Shown: piece by piece, positions 1-8,430 of the stretch
Layout of the letters: each line of letters begins with the position of its first letter
Position numbering within the stretch: the first letter of the stretch is position 1
Origin: Sphingomonadales bacterium 12-68-11
GTDB taxonomy: Bacteria > Pseudomonadota > Alphaproteobacteria > Sphingomonadales > Sphingomonadaceae
NCBI GenBank assembly: GCA_002279825.1
Contig: NCCV01000002.1
Location: 1-43,135 of the forward strand
Length of the DNA stretch: 43,135 bases
Direction: 5' to 3'
Translations under genes and position numbers: made by a program
Notes under the pieces: model-generated
What the model was told of the DNA's origin: nothing
Seen by the model: only the letters and a program-made list of their open reading frames with translations
The model's database searches: none

Positions 1-846
1 GGGCGTGATGTCCGACTTATCCCAGTCGAAGAACACGATGTACGGCCCCTGGTTGCACTGCACGACCGGCCGCGGGGGCGGCGGAGGCGGAGGCGGCGGA
101 GGCGGAGGCGGCGGGGGCGGCGGGGGAGGCGGCGGCGGGGGCGGAGGCGGCGGAGGAGCCTCGGCACCGCCGAAGTTCAGCGTCACCGTGCCAAGCAGCG
201 AATGCGTCGTCACGTCGGTTTCGAGCGTATTGCCGACCACGTCCTGGAAATTGAGCCCATCGACGCGGAAATAGCGGTACCGCAGGCCGACATCGAGATT
301 GCGGCTGACCGGCTGGTAGAGTTCGACGAAGCCCTGGTAGGCGAGTTCGGTCTGGTCGTCGTCGATGAAGCTGCCGCTGGCACCGGTCGCACCCAGGCTC
401 TGGCTGACGCCGGCGAGGCCGATGCCGCCGCCGACCAGAAGGCCGATGCCGTCGTTGCCGCCGAAGTCGAGCGCGGCGTTGACCATCGCCGAGTAGATCT
501 GCACCCCGCCCGAAACCGGGCTGAAAGTTCCAATGCCCAGGCCGGCGCCCGGCGTGAACGGAATCCCAGGTGTCGTGGCGGTGATCGAGCGAAGATCGAA
601 GGAGCGGTAAGCGCCCTCGGCTTCGAGCCGCAACATGCCGAAATCGTAGCCGAACATCACGGCGCCGTCGTATCCCTCGTCGGGATCGGCATCGATGATC
701 TGCCCGTTGGCGGTGTTCTCGTAGTCGAAGTCCTCGGCGAGGAGCGCGCCGAAGCCGCCCTTCACATAGACGGCATCGTCACGCGCAATCGCGGGCGATG
801 CCAGGACCGAGGTCGCGATCGCGATCCCGAGAGCCAGTTTACGCAT
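1..846 (-). CDS. OmpA-family outer membrane protein (3' end cut off by window)
   Basis: Reads leftward from ATG at 846, with AAGGGG about 10 nt upstream as ribosome site. The first ~20 residues (MRKLALGIAIATSVLASPAIA) are a Sec signal peptide. The middle looks like an 8-strand beta-barrel of the outer-membrane OmpA type. It is followed by an uninterrupted run of 28 prolines (73-156) and then the start of the peptidoglycan-binding OmpA domain, with CNQGPYIVFFDWDKSDITP at the window edge. The FDWDKSDIT motif is what I recognise from sphingomonad OmpA porins. The rest of the OmpA domain lies outside. Expected role: outer-membrane anchor to peptidoglycan and envelope stability. No operon partner is visible. 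Confidence 0.85.
   Translation of the reverse strand, partial: MRKLALGIAIATSVLASPAIARDDAVYVKGGFGALLAEDFDYENTANGQIIDADPDEGYDGAVMFGYDFGMLRLEAEGAYRSFDLRSITATTPGIPFTPGAGLGIGTFSPVSGGVQIYSAMVNAALDFGGNDGIGLLVGGGIGLAGVSQSLGATGASGSFIDDDQTELAYQGFVELYQPVSRNLDVGLRYRYFRVDGLNFQDVVGNTLETDVTTHSLLGTVTLNFGGAEAPPPPPPPPPPPPPPPPPPPPPPPPPPPPRPVVQCNQGPYIVFFDWDKSDITP
73..156 (-). repeat. Polyproline-coding GC triplet tract (28 Pro codons)
   Basis: All 28 codons on the minus strand are CCN, mostly CCG/CCT/CCC in an irregular triplet pattern. This encodes the linker between the barrel and peptidoglycan-binding domains of the OmpA protein. Such a tract is prone to slippage and needs EF-P for translation (known for polyproline stretches). 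Confidence 0.9.
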
Positions 847-975
847 CAAAATTCCCCTTAGGTTCGGTCCGCACGGGCCACGAAAAATGCCCGATTTCCA
901 AGCGTCCGGCGGTTGGGGATACTCGACAACCGGCGGTTGGTTCCGAGCCGGCGATTTCATGCGCAACCGACTGTG

Positions 976-2061
976 TTATAATAGCCGCAGCTGCGCGCCA
1001 GTCTCGGGCACACGAAATTGGCTGCAATCGAGGTCGAAACGCTGCCTGGTCAGCCCTGCCCGCTTGCACGCCAGACGGAACCGCGCCCGGAACAGTTCGG
1101 CCCATACGCCGCTCGGGCGCATGCGGCTGTGAAAATTCGGATCGTTGTCGCGCCCGCCGCGGATCGAGCGCACGATGGCCATGACCTTGTCGCCGCGATC
1201 GGGAAAATGGACCGCCAGCCATTCGCGGAACAGCGGTGCGACTTCGAACGGAAGGCGCAGCGGGATCCAGCCGGCCGACCGCACGCCCAGCGCGGCCGCC
1301 TGGGTCACGATCTCTTCCATGAACTCATCGGTGATCGCCGGGATGACGGGTGCGGCCGAACAGTGCGCGGGCACGCCCGCCGCCACCAGCTTGCCGAGCG
1401 CGGCAAGACGCTTGGCGGGGGTGGATGCGCGCGGCTCGAGCAGGCGCGACAGGTGCGGGTCCAGCGAGGTGACCGAGATCGCGACGGCCACCAGCCGGTG
1501 CCGGGCCAGCTCTGCGAGGAGGTCGAGATCGCGCACCACGCGGTCGGACTTGGTGGTGATCGTCACCGGATGACGCGCCTCCAGGCAGACTTCGAGCAGT
1601 TGCCGGGTGATGCGGTAGCGGCCTTCGATCGGTTGGTAGGGATCGGTGTTGGTGCCCATCGCGATTGGCCTGGGGCGATACTTCGGCCGCGCCAGCGTGA
1701 GCCGCAGCAGCTCGGCGGCGTTGGGTTTGGCAAACAGCTTGGTCTCGAAGTCGAGCCCGGGCGAGAGGTCGTGATAGGCGTGCGTCGGCCGCGCGAAGCA
1801 GTAGATGCAGCCGTGCTCGCAGCCCCGATAGGCGTTGACCGAGCGGTCGAAGCCGATGTCGGGCGATTGGTTGAAGGTCAGGATCGTCTTGGGCCGTTCC
1901 TCGGTCACCGTGGTGCGAAGCTTGATCGGCGGACCATCGAGGCGTTCCATCCAGTCGCGCCAGTCGCCGTCGGCCTCACGTTCGGCCAGGCCGAAACGCT
2001 GCGGTGCCGCGCCCGACTGGGCACCGCGGCCGTGCACTGCGGGATCGAGGCGACGCTCCAT
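976..2061 (-). CDS. PA0069-family radical SAM protein
   Basis: 361 aa from ATG 2061, with AGGGGG about 13 nt upstream; an earlier in-frame start at 2103 gives an extension with no family support. The radical SAM cluster motif CxxxCxxC is C81-C85-C88 (CEHGCIYC), followed by FARPTHAYHDLSPGLDFE, typical of the PA0069 family, distant relatives of spore photoproduct lyase. A TIM-barrel core continues with GTNTDPYQPIE and ITTKSDRVVRDLDLL. It should bind a 4Fe-4S cluster and cleave S-adenosylmethionine; the substrate is unknown. It is divergent from the repair-linked radical SAM gene at 2115, only 53 bp away, so both probably share a promoter region. Confidence 0.85.
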   Translation of the reverse strand: MERRLDPAVHGRGAQSGAAPQRFGLAEREADGDWRDWMERLDGPPIKLRTTVTEERPKTILTFNQSPDIGFDRSVNAYRGCEHGCIYCFARPTHAYHDLSPGLDFETKLFAKPNAAELLRLTLARPKYRPRPIAMGTNTDPYQPIEGRYRITRQLLEVCLEARHPVTITTKSDRVVRDLDLLAELARHRLVAVAISVTSLDPHLSRLLEPRASTPAKRLAALGKLVAAGVPAHCSAAPVIPAITDEFMEEIVTQAAALGVRSAGWIPLRLPFEVAPLFREWLAVHFPDRGDKVMAIVRSIRGGRDNDPNFHSRMRPSGVWAELFRARFRLACKRAGLTRQRFDLDCSQFRVPETGAQLRLL

Positions 2062-2114
2062 GGAGCCGGCGATACCCCCTAGGCAAGCGCCCGGCAAGAA
2101 CATATAGGGAACGG

Positions 2115-3359
2115 ATGTCTGCTCCTACGCTTCTGGAAAAGCTCGCCATTCTGGCCGATGCCGCCAAGTACGATGCCTCGTGCGCCTCCTCGGGGACGGC
2201 CAAGCGGAACAGCTCCGGCGGAAAGGGCATCGGTTCGACCGAAGGCATGGGCATCTGCCACGCCTATGCGCCCGACGGCCGCTGTATCTCGCTGCTCAAG
2301 ATCCTGCTGACTAACCACTGCGTGTTCGATTGCCATTATTGCATCAACCGCAAGAGCTCGAACGTACGGCGGGCGCGGTTCACGCCGCAGGAAGTGGCCG
2401 AACTGACCCTGACCTTCTACCGCCGCAACTATATCGAGGGTCTGTTCCTGTCCTCGGGGATCGTCAGGAACCCCGATCATACGATGGAACAGCTGGTCGA
2501 AGTCGCGCGTATCTTGCGGGAAGAGCACGATTTTCGTGGCTACATCCACCTCAAGACGATTCCCGAGGCCGATCCTGCGCTGGTTCACCAGGCCGGGCTC
2601 CATGCCGATCGGGTTTCGATCAACGTCGAGATGCCGACCGACGCAGGGCTGGCCCGGCTCGCGCCCGACAAGAACGCGCGCCAGATCGAAGGCGCGATGG
2701 GCGGGCTCAAGGGCGCCATAACCGAGCACAAGGATGCCAAGAGGCGCTTCAAGAGCGCACCGCGCTTCGCTCCGGCGGGCCAATCGACGCAGATGATCGT
2801 CGGTGCCGATGCGGCCAGCGATGCCGAGATCGTCGGCAAGGCGAGCCGCCTCTATCAGACGTTCGGCCTGCGCCGGGTCTATTACTCGGCGTTCAGCCCG
2901 ATCCCCGATGCCAGCGCGGTACTGCCGCTCAAGCGCCCGCCGCTGATCCGCGAGCATCGGCTCTATCAGGCGGACTGGCTGACGCGGTTCTACGGCTATG
3001 CTTCGGGCGAGGTGATCGAGGCCGCCGGCGACGACGGCATGCTGCCGCTCGACATCGATCCCAAGCTCGCCTGGGCGCTCAAGTTTCGCGAGCGTTTTCC
3101 GGTCGATGTAAACCGCTCTTCGCGCGAAATGCTGCTGCGGGTGCCCGGGCTGGGCGTGCGCGCAGTCGGCCAGTTGCTGCGCGCGCGGCGGCAGCGGCGG
3201 TTGCGGCTCGAGGATGTCGGCCGGCTGACGGTCTCGATTGCCAAAGTGCGCCCGTTCATTGTCGCGGCCGACTGGCGCCCAAGCCTGCTGATCGACCGCG
3301 CCGACTTGCGAGCGCTGCTGGCGCCCAAGGCCGAACAGCTCGAACTGTTCGCGGCATGA
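2115..3359 (+). CDS. Radical SAM protein of the UDG-linked putative DNA modification/repair family
   Basis: 414 aa. ATG at 2115 is preferred over longer starts because MSAPTLLEKLAILADAAKYD is the conserved family N-terminus. The cluster cysteines are C69-C73-C76 (CVFDCHYC). The C-terminal part contains a helix-hairpin-helix DNA-binding motif (LLRVPGLGVRAVGQLL). This architecture matches the family that travels with a DUF4130/uracil-DNA glycosylase-superfamily protein (TIGR03916, by memory). The next gene is exactly that partner and overlaps the stop by 4 nt (ATGA), implying translational coupling. The reaction is unknown; DNA repair or modification is inferred from the HhH motif and partner. 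Confidence 0.9.
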   Translation: MSAPTLLEKLAILADAAKYDASCASSGTAKRNSSGGKGIGSTEGMGICHAYAPDGRCISLLKILLTNHCVFDCHYCINRKSSNVRRARFTPQEVAELTLTFYRRNYIEGLFLSSGIVRNPDHTMEQLVEVARILREEHDFRGYIHLKTIPEADPALVHQAGLHADRVSINVEMPTDAGLARLAPDKNARQIEGAMGGLKGAITEHKDAKRRFKSAPRFAPAGQSTQMIVGADAASDAEIVGKASRLYQTFGLRRVYYSAFSPIPDASAVLPLKRPPLIREHRLYQADWLTRFYGYASGEVIEAAGDDGMLPLDIDPKLAWALKFRERFPVDVNRSSREMLLRVPGLGVRAVGQLLRARRQRRLRLEDVGRLTVSIAKVRPFIVAADWRPSLLIDRADLRALLAPKAEQLELFAA

Positions 3360-4724
3360 GCGCGCCAGTCCGCGATCGGCCCCCGGCCGCCTGGCTGGTC
3401 ACGCTGCCCGAGCCCGACGATTTCGAGGCCTGGCGCGAGCGGGCGCGGGTGCTGGTGCAAGGCGGCGTTCCGCCCGAGCAGGTCGAGTGGGCGGACGCGG
3501 GCGAGGCGGGGACGCTGTTCGCCGCCGAGCGGGGTTTGCCGCAGCCCGCACCCGGTGCCGCGCCGGTGCGCGCCAGCAAGGCTTTCGTCGAATGCGCGCG
3601 CTCGGCGATCCTGCATTCGGATTCCGGCCGGTTCGCGCTGCTTTATCGGTTGCTGTGGCGGCTGCAGGAAAACCCGCGGGCGATGGACGATGCGGCCGAT
3701 CCCGACGTCCGCCGGCTCTGCGCGCTCGCCCGCGAAGTGCGCCACGACATCCACAAGATGCGCGCCTTCGTGCGGTTCCGAAAGGTCGAGGCGGCGGCCG
3801 AAGACGCGAGCGGCGGCGAGCATTACATCGCCTGGTTCGAACCGACGCACCGCATCCTGCGCGCCAATGCCGGGTTCTTCGTGCGCCGGTTCGCCAGCAT
3901 GCGCTGGTCGATCCTGACGCCCCGGGGCTCGCTGCACTGGGACGGCGAGGCGCTGCACGAGGGCCCGCCGGCGCAGCGCGGCGATGCCCCCGACGGCGAT
4001 CCGGCCGAAGACCTGTGGCGTACGTACTATGCCTCGACCTTCAATCCCGCGCGGTTGAAAGTCGGCGCGATGCTCAAGGAAATGCCGCGTAAATACTGGA
4101 AGAACATGCCCGAGACCGCGCTCATCCCCGCGCTGGTGGCCGGGGCGCAGGCGCGGGAAAGCGCGATGGTCGCGGCCGGCGAGAGGCCAGCGGAGCCGCG
4201 GCCCGAGACGCTCGCGGCGATCGACAAGGCGATCCACGCCTGCCGGCGCTGCCCGATCGGGCTGCTCGACAACCGCGCGGTCATGGGCGAGGGGCCGGCC
4301 CGCGGGCCAGGTACTCGACGTGCACCTCGAACGCGCCGGGATCGATCGCCGCGCCGCTTACGTCACCAACGCGGTCAAGCACTTCAAGTACGTCCAGCGC
4401 GGCAAGCAGCGGCTGCACCAGTCGCCGACCGCCAAGGAGATCGACCTGTGCCGCTGGTGGAACGAGGCCGAGCGGGCGATCGTGAAGCCCAGGCTGGTGC
4501 TGGCGCTCGGTGCCAGCGCGGCGCGCGGGCTGCTCGGCAAGACCGTCAGCATCGCCCAGGCGCGCGGCAAGCCGCATCCGCTGCCGGACGGCGGCGAGCT
4601 GTGGATCACCGCGCATCCCAGCTATCTGCTGCGCCTGCGCGACGCGGCGCGGGACGAGCAGGAGCGATTGTTCCAGGCCGATCTCACGGTGGTGGCCGAG
4701 CGATTGGCCGAGTTGGCGGGATGA
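3356..4724 (+). pseudogene. DUF4130-UdgX-like uracil-DNA glycosylase fusion, internal deletion plus frameshift
   Basis: The N-terminal DUF4130-type region runs in frame from ATG 3356 (MSAPVRDRPPAAWLVTLPE) through ACRRCPIGLLDNRAVMGEGPA, ending near residue 315 at 4300. The frame then changes: the UDG C-terminus (PAGQVLDVHLERAGIDRRA, VTNAVKHFKYV, GKQRLHQSP, ITAHPSYLLR) lies in another frame from about 4299 to the TGA at 4722-4724. Family members have roughly 23 residues between GEGPA and GPAGQ, containing the GEQPGDQED-type catalytic motif. Here they are absent, so about 70 bp (length 2 mod 3) are lost. The His of the KRRIH-like loop, which in UdgX bonds covalently to DNA, is retained but out of frame. 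As written, the gene makes a truncated product. This is either a true pseudogene or an assembly deletion. Confidence 0.8.
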
Positions 4725-4734
4725 TCCTTTTCAT

Positions 4735-4819
4735 CGTCATTGCGAGGGACCGAAGGTCCTGCGGCAATCCAGGGCGATGCATCGCTACCCTGGATTGCTT
4801 CGCTTCGCTCGCAATGACG
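4735..4819. repeat. Palindromic intergenic repeat (CGTCATTGCGAG type)
   Basis: The outer arms CGTCATTGCGAG (4735-4746) and CTCGCAATGACG (4808-4819) are perfect inverses. Inner arms GCAATCCAGGG (4764-4774) and CCCTGGATTGC (4788-4798) pair too, around a central palindrome GCGATGCATCGC (4774-4785). From memory, this kind of element is scattered in many sphingomonad and related alphaproteobacterial genomes. It fills the gap between the broken UDG gene and dnaE2 and could fold as an mRNA hairpin between them. Confidence 0.85.
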
Positions 4820-4831
4820 AAGTGAGGGAAT

Positions 4832-7800
4832 GTGCCCGAAGCACCGCTCACTCCCAGCCGGCCCCAACTGGATGTCGATCCCGACAGCATAGCCGCGCCG
4901 GCCCGCGCTCCGTTCGTCGAGCTGGGGCTGGTCAGTTGCTTCTCGTTCCTGCGCGGGGCGTCGCTGCCGGTCAGTCTGGTGGAGACCGCCTGGGGGCTCG
5001 GTTACGATGCGATCGGCATTGCCGACGCCAATTCGATGGCCGGCGTAGTGCGGCTCCACACCAACGCCAAGAAGGTCAAGCTGCGCCCGGTGATCGGCTG
5101 CCGGATCGAGACCGCCGAAGGCCTCGCGTTCCTCGCCTATCCGACCGACCGCGCGGCCTATGGCCGGCTGTGCCGGCTGATCTCGGCAGGGCGGATGCGC
5201 AAGCTCGGCGGAGAATGGCAGGACAAGGGCGCGTGCGACATCTCGCTCGCCATGCTGGCCGAGCATGCGGAGGGCGTGCAACTGATCCTGCTGCCGCCGC
5301 GCGATCTGGATACCGAGTTCACGATCGAGGCGGAAAGCAACGTCGTTCCGCTTTTACCCTCGCAGAGGCGCGGAGGCGCGGAGGCGCAGCCTCTTGCCGT
5401 GATATCCGCGCAAGCGGGAAATCCGTCTGTCCTGCCGACGGCGGGACAGGGGGGCGAGGGAGAGCCAGAAGCTTCCCTGCGCCTTCGCGCCTCTGCGAGA
5501 GTGTCTTTGAGAGTTCCCTTTCAGGATATCCTTCCGCACCTCGTCCGCCGGCTGCCCACGCTGCGCCACCTTGCCGCGAGCTTCCTCTATACCGGCGACG
5601 ACATCGCCCGGATCGAACGGCTCGATGCGCTGGCGCAGGAAAGCGGGCTCACGCTGTTGGCCACCAACGACGTCCACTATCACATCCCCGAGCGGCGCCC
5701 CTTGCAGGACGTGATGACCGCGATCCGCCACAAGGTCACCGTCGCCGAAGCCGGCCACCGGCTCCACGCCAATGCCGAGCGGCACCTGAAATCCCCCGCC
5801 GAGATGCAGAAGCTGTTCGCCCGCTGGCCGCACGCGATCGCGGCCGCGCGCGCGGTGGCCGATGCCTGCCGGTTCAGCCTCGACGAGCTGCGCTACGAAT
5901 ATCCGCGCAAGACCTATCCCGGCGGCATGACGCCACAAGCCTACCTGATCAAGCTGACCTGGCAGGGCGCGGTCTGGCGCTATCCCCAGGGGATAAGCGC
6001 GAAGGTCAAAAAGACCCTGAAGTACGAGCTGGGGCTGATCGGCAAGCTCAAGATCGCGCCTTACTTCCTGACCATCAAGGAGATCGTCGATTTCGCGCGC
6101 GGCCAGGATCCGCCGATTCTGTGCCAGGGGCGGGGCTCGGCGGCGAATTCTGCGGTCTGCTTCTGCCTCGGCATTACCGAAGTCGATCCGGCCGAGCATC
6201 AGCTGCTGTTCGACCGCTTCATCTCCGAGGAGCGCACTGAGCCGCCCGACATCGACGTCGATTTCGAGCACGAGCGGCGCGAGGAGGTGATCCAGCACAT
6301 CTACCGCGAATACGGCCGCGAACGCGCCGGGCTGTGCGCGACGGTGATCCACTACCGCCCGCGCATGGCGGTGCGCGAGGTCGGCAAGGCGATGGGGCTG
6401 AGCGAGGACGTGACCTCGGCCCTCGCGCGCACGGTGTGGGGCGGGCACGGGCGCGCGATCGACCGCGAGCATGTGCGCCGGGAAACCGGGCTCGACCTCG
6501 CCGATCCGCAGTTGCGCCGGGTGCTCGCGCTGACCGAGCAGATGATCGACATGCCGCGTCACCTCAGCCAGCACGTCGGCGGCTTCATCCTGACCGACGT
6601 CCCGCTGACCGAGACGGTGCCGATCGGCAACGGCGCGATGCCCGAACGCAGCTTCATCGAATGGGACAAGGACGATATCGACGATCTCGGCATCTTCAAG
6701 ATCGACATCTTGGCCCTCGGCATGCTGACCTGCATCAGGAAGGCGCTCGATCTTCTTGAAAAGCATCATGATCGCAGCCTGACGATGGCCACGCTGCCGC
6801 AGGAAGACCCGGCGGTTTACGACATGCTGTGCAAGGGCGATTCGGTCGGCGTGTTCCAGGTCGAAAGCCGCGCGCAGATGAACATGCTGCCGCGGCTGCG
6901 CCCGCGCACGTTCTACGATCTGGTGGTGGAAGTGGCGATCGTGCGCCCCGGGCCGATCCAGGGCGACATGGTCCATCCCTATCTCAAGCAGCGCAAGCGG
7001 ATGCGCGATGGAGGGGCCGAACTGCGCCTGCCCGGCCCTGCGCCCGAGCACGGCCCGCCCGACGAGCTCTCGGCGATCCTCGCGCGCACGTACGGGGTGC
7101 CGATCTTCCAGGAACAGGCGATGAAGATCGCGCTCGACGCCGCCAGGTTTTCGGCCGCCGAAGCCAACCAGTTGCGCAAGGCCATGGCGACGTTCCGGTC
7201 GCGCGGCATGGTCCACGCGCACGAGGCCAAGATGGTCGGCCGCATGGTCGCGCGCGGTTACGATCCCGATTTCGCGCAGCGCTGCTTCAACCAGATCAAG
7301 GGTTTCGGCGAATACGGCTTTCCCGAAAGCCACGCCGCCAGCTTCGCGCACCTGGTCTATGTCTCGAGCTGGCTGAAGTGCCACTACCCGGCGGCGTTCG
7401 CGGCGGCGCTGCTCAATTCGCAGCCGATGGGCTTCTACGCCCCGGCGCAGATCGTGCGCGACTCACAGGAGCACGGGGTCGCGGTCCTGCCGGTGGACGT
7501 GAATCATTCGGACTGGGATTGCACGCTGGCGGCCCGACTCGAAGGACCTGTCGCGCTGCGGCTCGGCCTGCGCCAGGTCGATGGCCTGGCGGAGGCCGCC
7601 GCGGCCCGGCTGGTGGCCGCGCGGCTGGAAGGAGGGCCGTTCCGCGACGTCGCCGAACTGCGCGACCGGGCGGGCCTTTCACCGTCGCATGTCGAGAGGC
7701 TGGCGTCCGCCGACTGCTTCTCGTCGCTCGAGCTGCCGCGGCGCCAGGCGCTGTGGCAGGCGCGCACGCTGGTCGCCGCGCCCGAGCTGCCGCTGTTCGC

Positions 7801-8428
7801 CGCCGCGCGCGAGCGGGAGGAAGGCGCGGAGCGAGCGCGTACCCACCTGCCGGCGATGCCGCTGCCCGAGGAAGTGATCGCCGATTACCAGACCCAGCGG
7901 CTCAGCCTGAAAGCGCATCCGATGCATTTCCTGCGCGCTTCGCTGGCCGAGCGCGGCTTCCTGCGCACCGACGCGCTGCGCAGTCGCAGGAATCGCACGA
8001 CGGCCCAGGTCGCCGGCGTGGTGCTGATCCGCCAGCGGCCGGGCAGCGCCAAGGGGGTATGCTTCATCACGCTCGAGGACGAGGCCGGCATCGCCAACCT
8101 GGTGGTGTGGCCGGACACCTTCCAGAAGTACCGTAAAGTGGTGATGGGCGCGCGGCTGATCGAAGTGCGCGGCCGGATCGAGTACGATGAGGACGTGCTG
8201 CACGTGATCGCGACCCATCTGGCCGACGCCACGGCAAGCCTGCACGCGCTGTCCGAGGACCTGCTCCGGCCATCGATGGCCTATGGCGATCATTGCGGGA
8301 CGGTGGGCAAGCCGCCGCCTGATGCCAGGCTGTTCGAGCCGCCGGGGCCGGGTAACCGCGATTGCGGTTGGCACGGCGGTCATCCGCGCGACGCCCGGAT
8401 CATTCCGAAGAGCCGCGACTTTCACTGA
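4832..8428 (+). CDS. dnaE2: Error-prone DNA polymerase III alpha subunit DnaE2
   Basis: 1198 aa from GTG 4832, preceded by GAGGGA; the nearby ATG at 4830 is out of frame. Domains in order: PHP (ELGLVSCFSFLRGASLP from about residue 30), polymerase palm with the PDIDVDF aspartates at 473/475, HhH region, and OB fold, ending in the family tail ARIIPKSRDFH. Residues about 176-223 are encoded by a palindromic repeat and are absent from relatives as I know the family. The insert lies within the PHP region and leaves the frame open. DnaE2 does SOS-induced translesion synthesis, usually with ImuA and ImuB. Neither is adjacent here; the upstream neighbours are the radical SAM and UDG genes instead. 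Confidence 0.95.
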   Translation: MPEAPLTPSRPQLDVDPDSIAAPARAPFVELGLVSCFSFLRGASLPVSLVETAWGLGYDAIGIADANSMAGVVRLHTNAKKVKLRPVIGCRIETAEGLAFLAYPTDRAAYGRLCRLISAGRMRKLGGEWQDKGACDISLAMLAEHAEGVQLILLPPRDLDTEFTIEAESNVVPLLPSQRRGGAEAQPLAVISAQAGNPSVLPTAGQGGEGEPEASLRLRASARVSLRVPFQDILPHLVRRLPTLRHLAASFLYTGDDIARIERLDALAQESGLTLLATNDVHYHIPERRPLQDVMTAIRHKVTVAEAGHRLHANAERHLKSPAEMQKLFARWPHAIAAARAVADACRFSLDELRYEYPRKTYPGGMTPQAYLIKLTWQGAVWRYPQGISAKVKKTLKYELGLIGKLKIAPYFLTIKEIVDFARGQDPPILCQGRGSAANSAVCFCLGITEVDPAEHQLLFDRFISEERTEPPDIDVDFEHERREEVIQHIYREYGRERAGLCATVIHYRPRMAVREVGKAMGLSEDVTSALARTVWGGHGRAIDREHVRRETGLDLADPQLRRVLALTEQMIDMPRHLSQHVGGFILTDVPLTETVPIGNGAMPERSFIEWDKDDIDDLGIFKIDILALGMLTCIRKALDLLEKHHDRSLTMATLPQEDPAVYDMLCKGDSVGVFQVESRAQMNMLPRLRPRTFYDLVVEVAIVRPGPIQGDMVHPYLKQRKRMRDGGAELRLPGPAPEHGPPDELSAILARTYGVPIFQEQAMKIALDAARFSAAEANQLRKAMATFRSRGMVHAHEAKMVGRMVARGYDPDFAQRCFNQIKGFGEYGFPESHAASFAHLVYVSSWLKCHYPAAFAAALLNSQPMGFYAPAQIVRDSQEHGVAVLPVDVNHSDWDCTLAARLEGPVALRLGLRQVDGLAEAAAARLVAARLEGGPFRDVAELRDRAGLSPSHVERLASADCFSSLELPRRQALWQARTLVAAPELPLFAAAREREEGAERARTHLPAMPLPEEVIADYQTQRLSLKAHPMHFLRASLAERGFLRTDALRSRRNRTTAQVAGVVLIRQRPGSAKGVCFITLEDEAGIANLVVWPDTFQKYRKVVMGARLIEVRGRIEYDEDVLHVIATHLADATASLHALSEDLLRPSMAYGDHCGTVGKPPPDARLFEPPGPGNRDCGWHGGHPRDARIIPKSRDFH
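5359..5499. repeat. Palindromic repeat inserted in frame within dnaE2
   Basis: The left arm (5359-5389) begins CTCGCAGAGGCGCGGAGGC. The right arm (5477-5499) is its inverse, ending GCGCCTCTGCGAG. The left arm has an extra GCGGAGGC unit. A second hairpin, CTGTCCTGCCG/CGGCGGGACAG with one mismatch, sits at 5427-5449. The arms resemble a common sphingomonad intergenic repeat (CTCTGCGCCTCCGCG type, from memory). About 47 codons of DnaE2 come from it. The outer boundaries of the insertion are uncertain by a few tens of bases. Confidence 0.8.
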
Positions 8429-8430
8429 GC

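Noticed and set aside
61..160. GGC-repeat tract as a possible CRISPR or satellite array
   Set aside because: No spacers and irregular triplets; fully explained as proline codons.
5..274. Glycine-rich plus-strand reading frame
   Set aside because: It is the complement of the polyproline linker in the OmpA gene; the leftward frame has signal peptide and conserved domain, this one has nothing.
977..982. Perfect TATAAT on the plus strand
   Set aside because: It overlaps the stop of the leftward radical SAM gene and no rightward gene follows; no matching -35 was seen.
2004..2114. N-terminal extension of the HhH radical SAM protein
   Set aside because: Overlaps the divergent gene and does not resemble the family; ATG 2115 has the conserved start.
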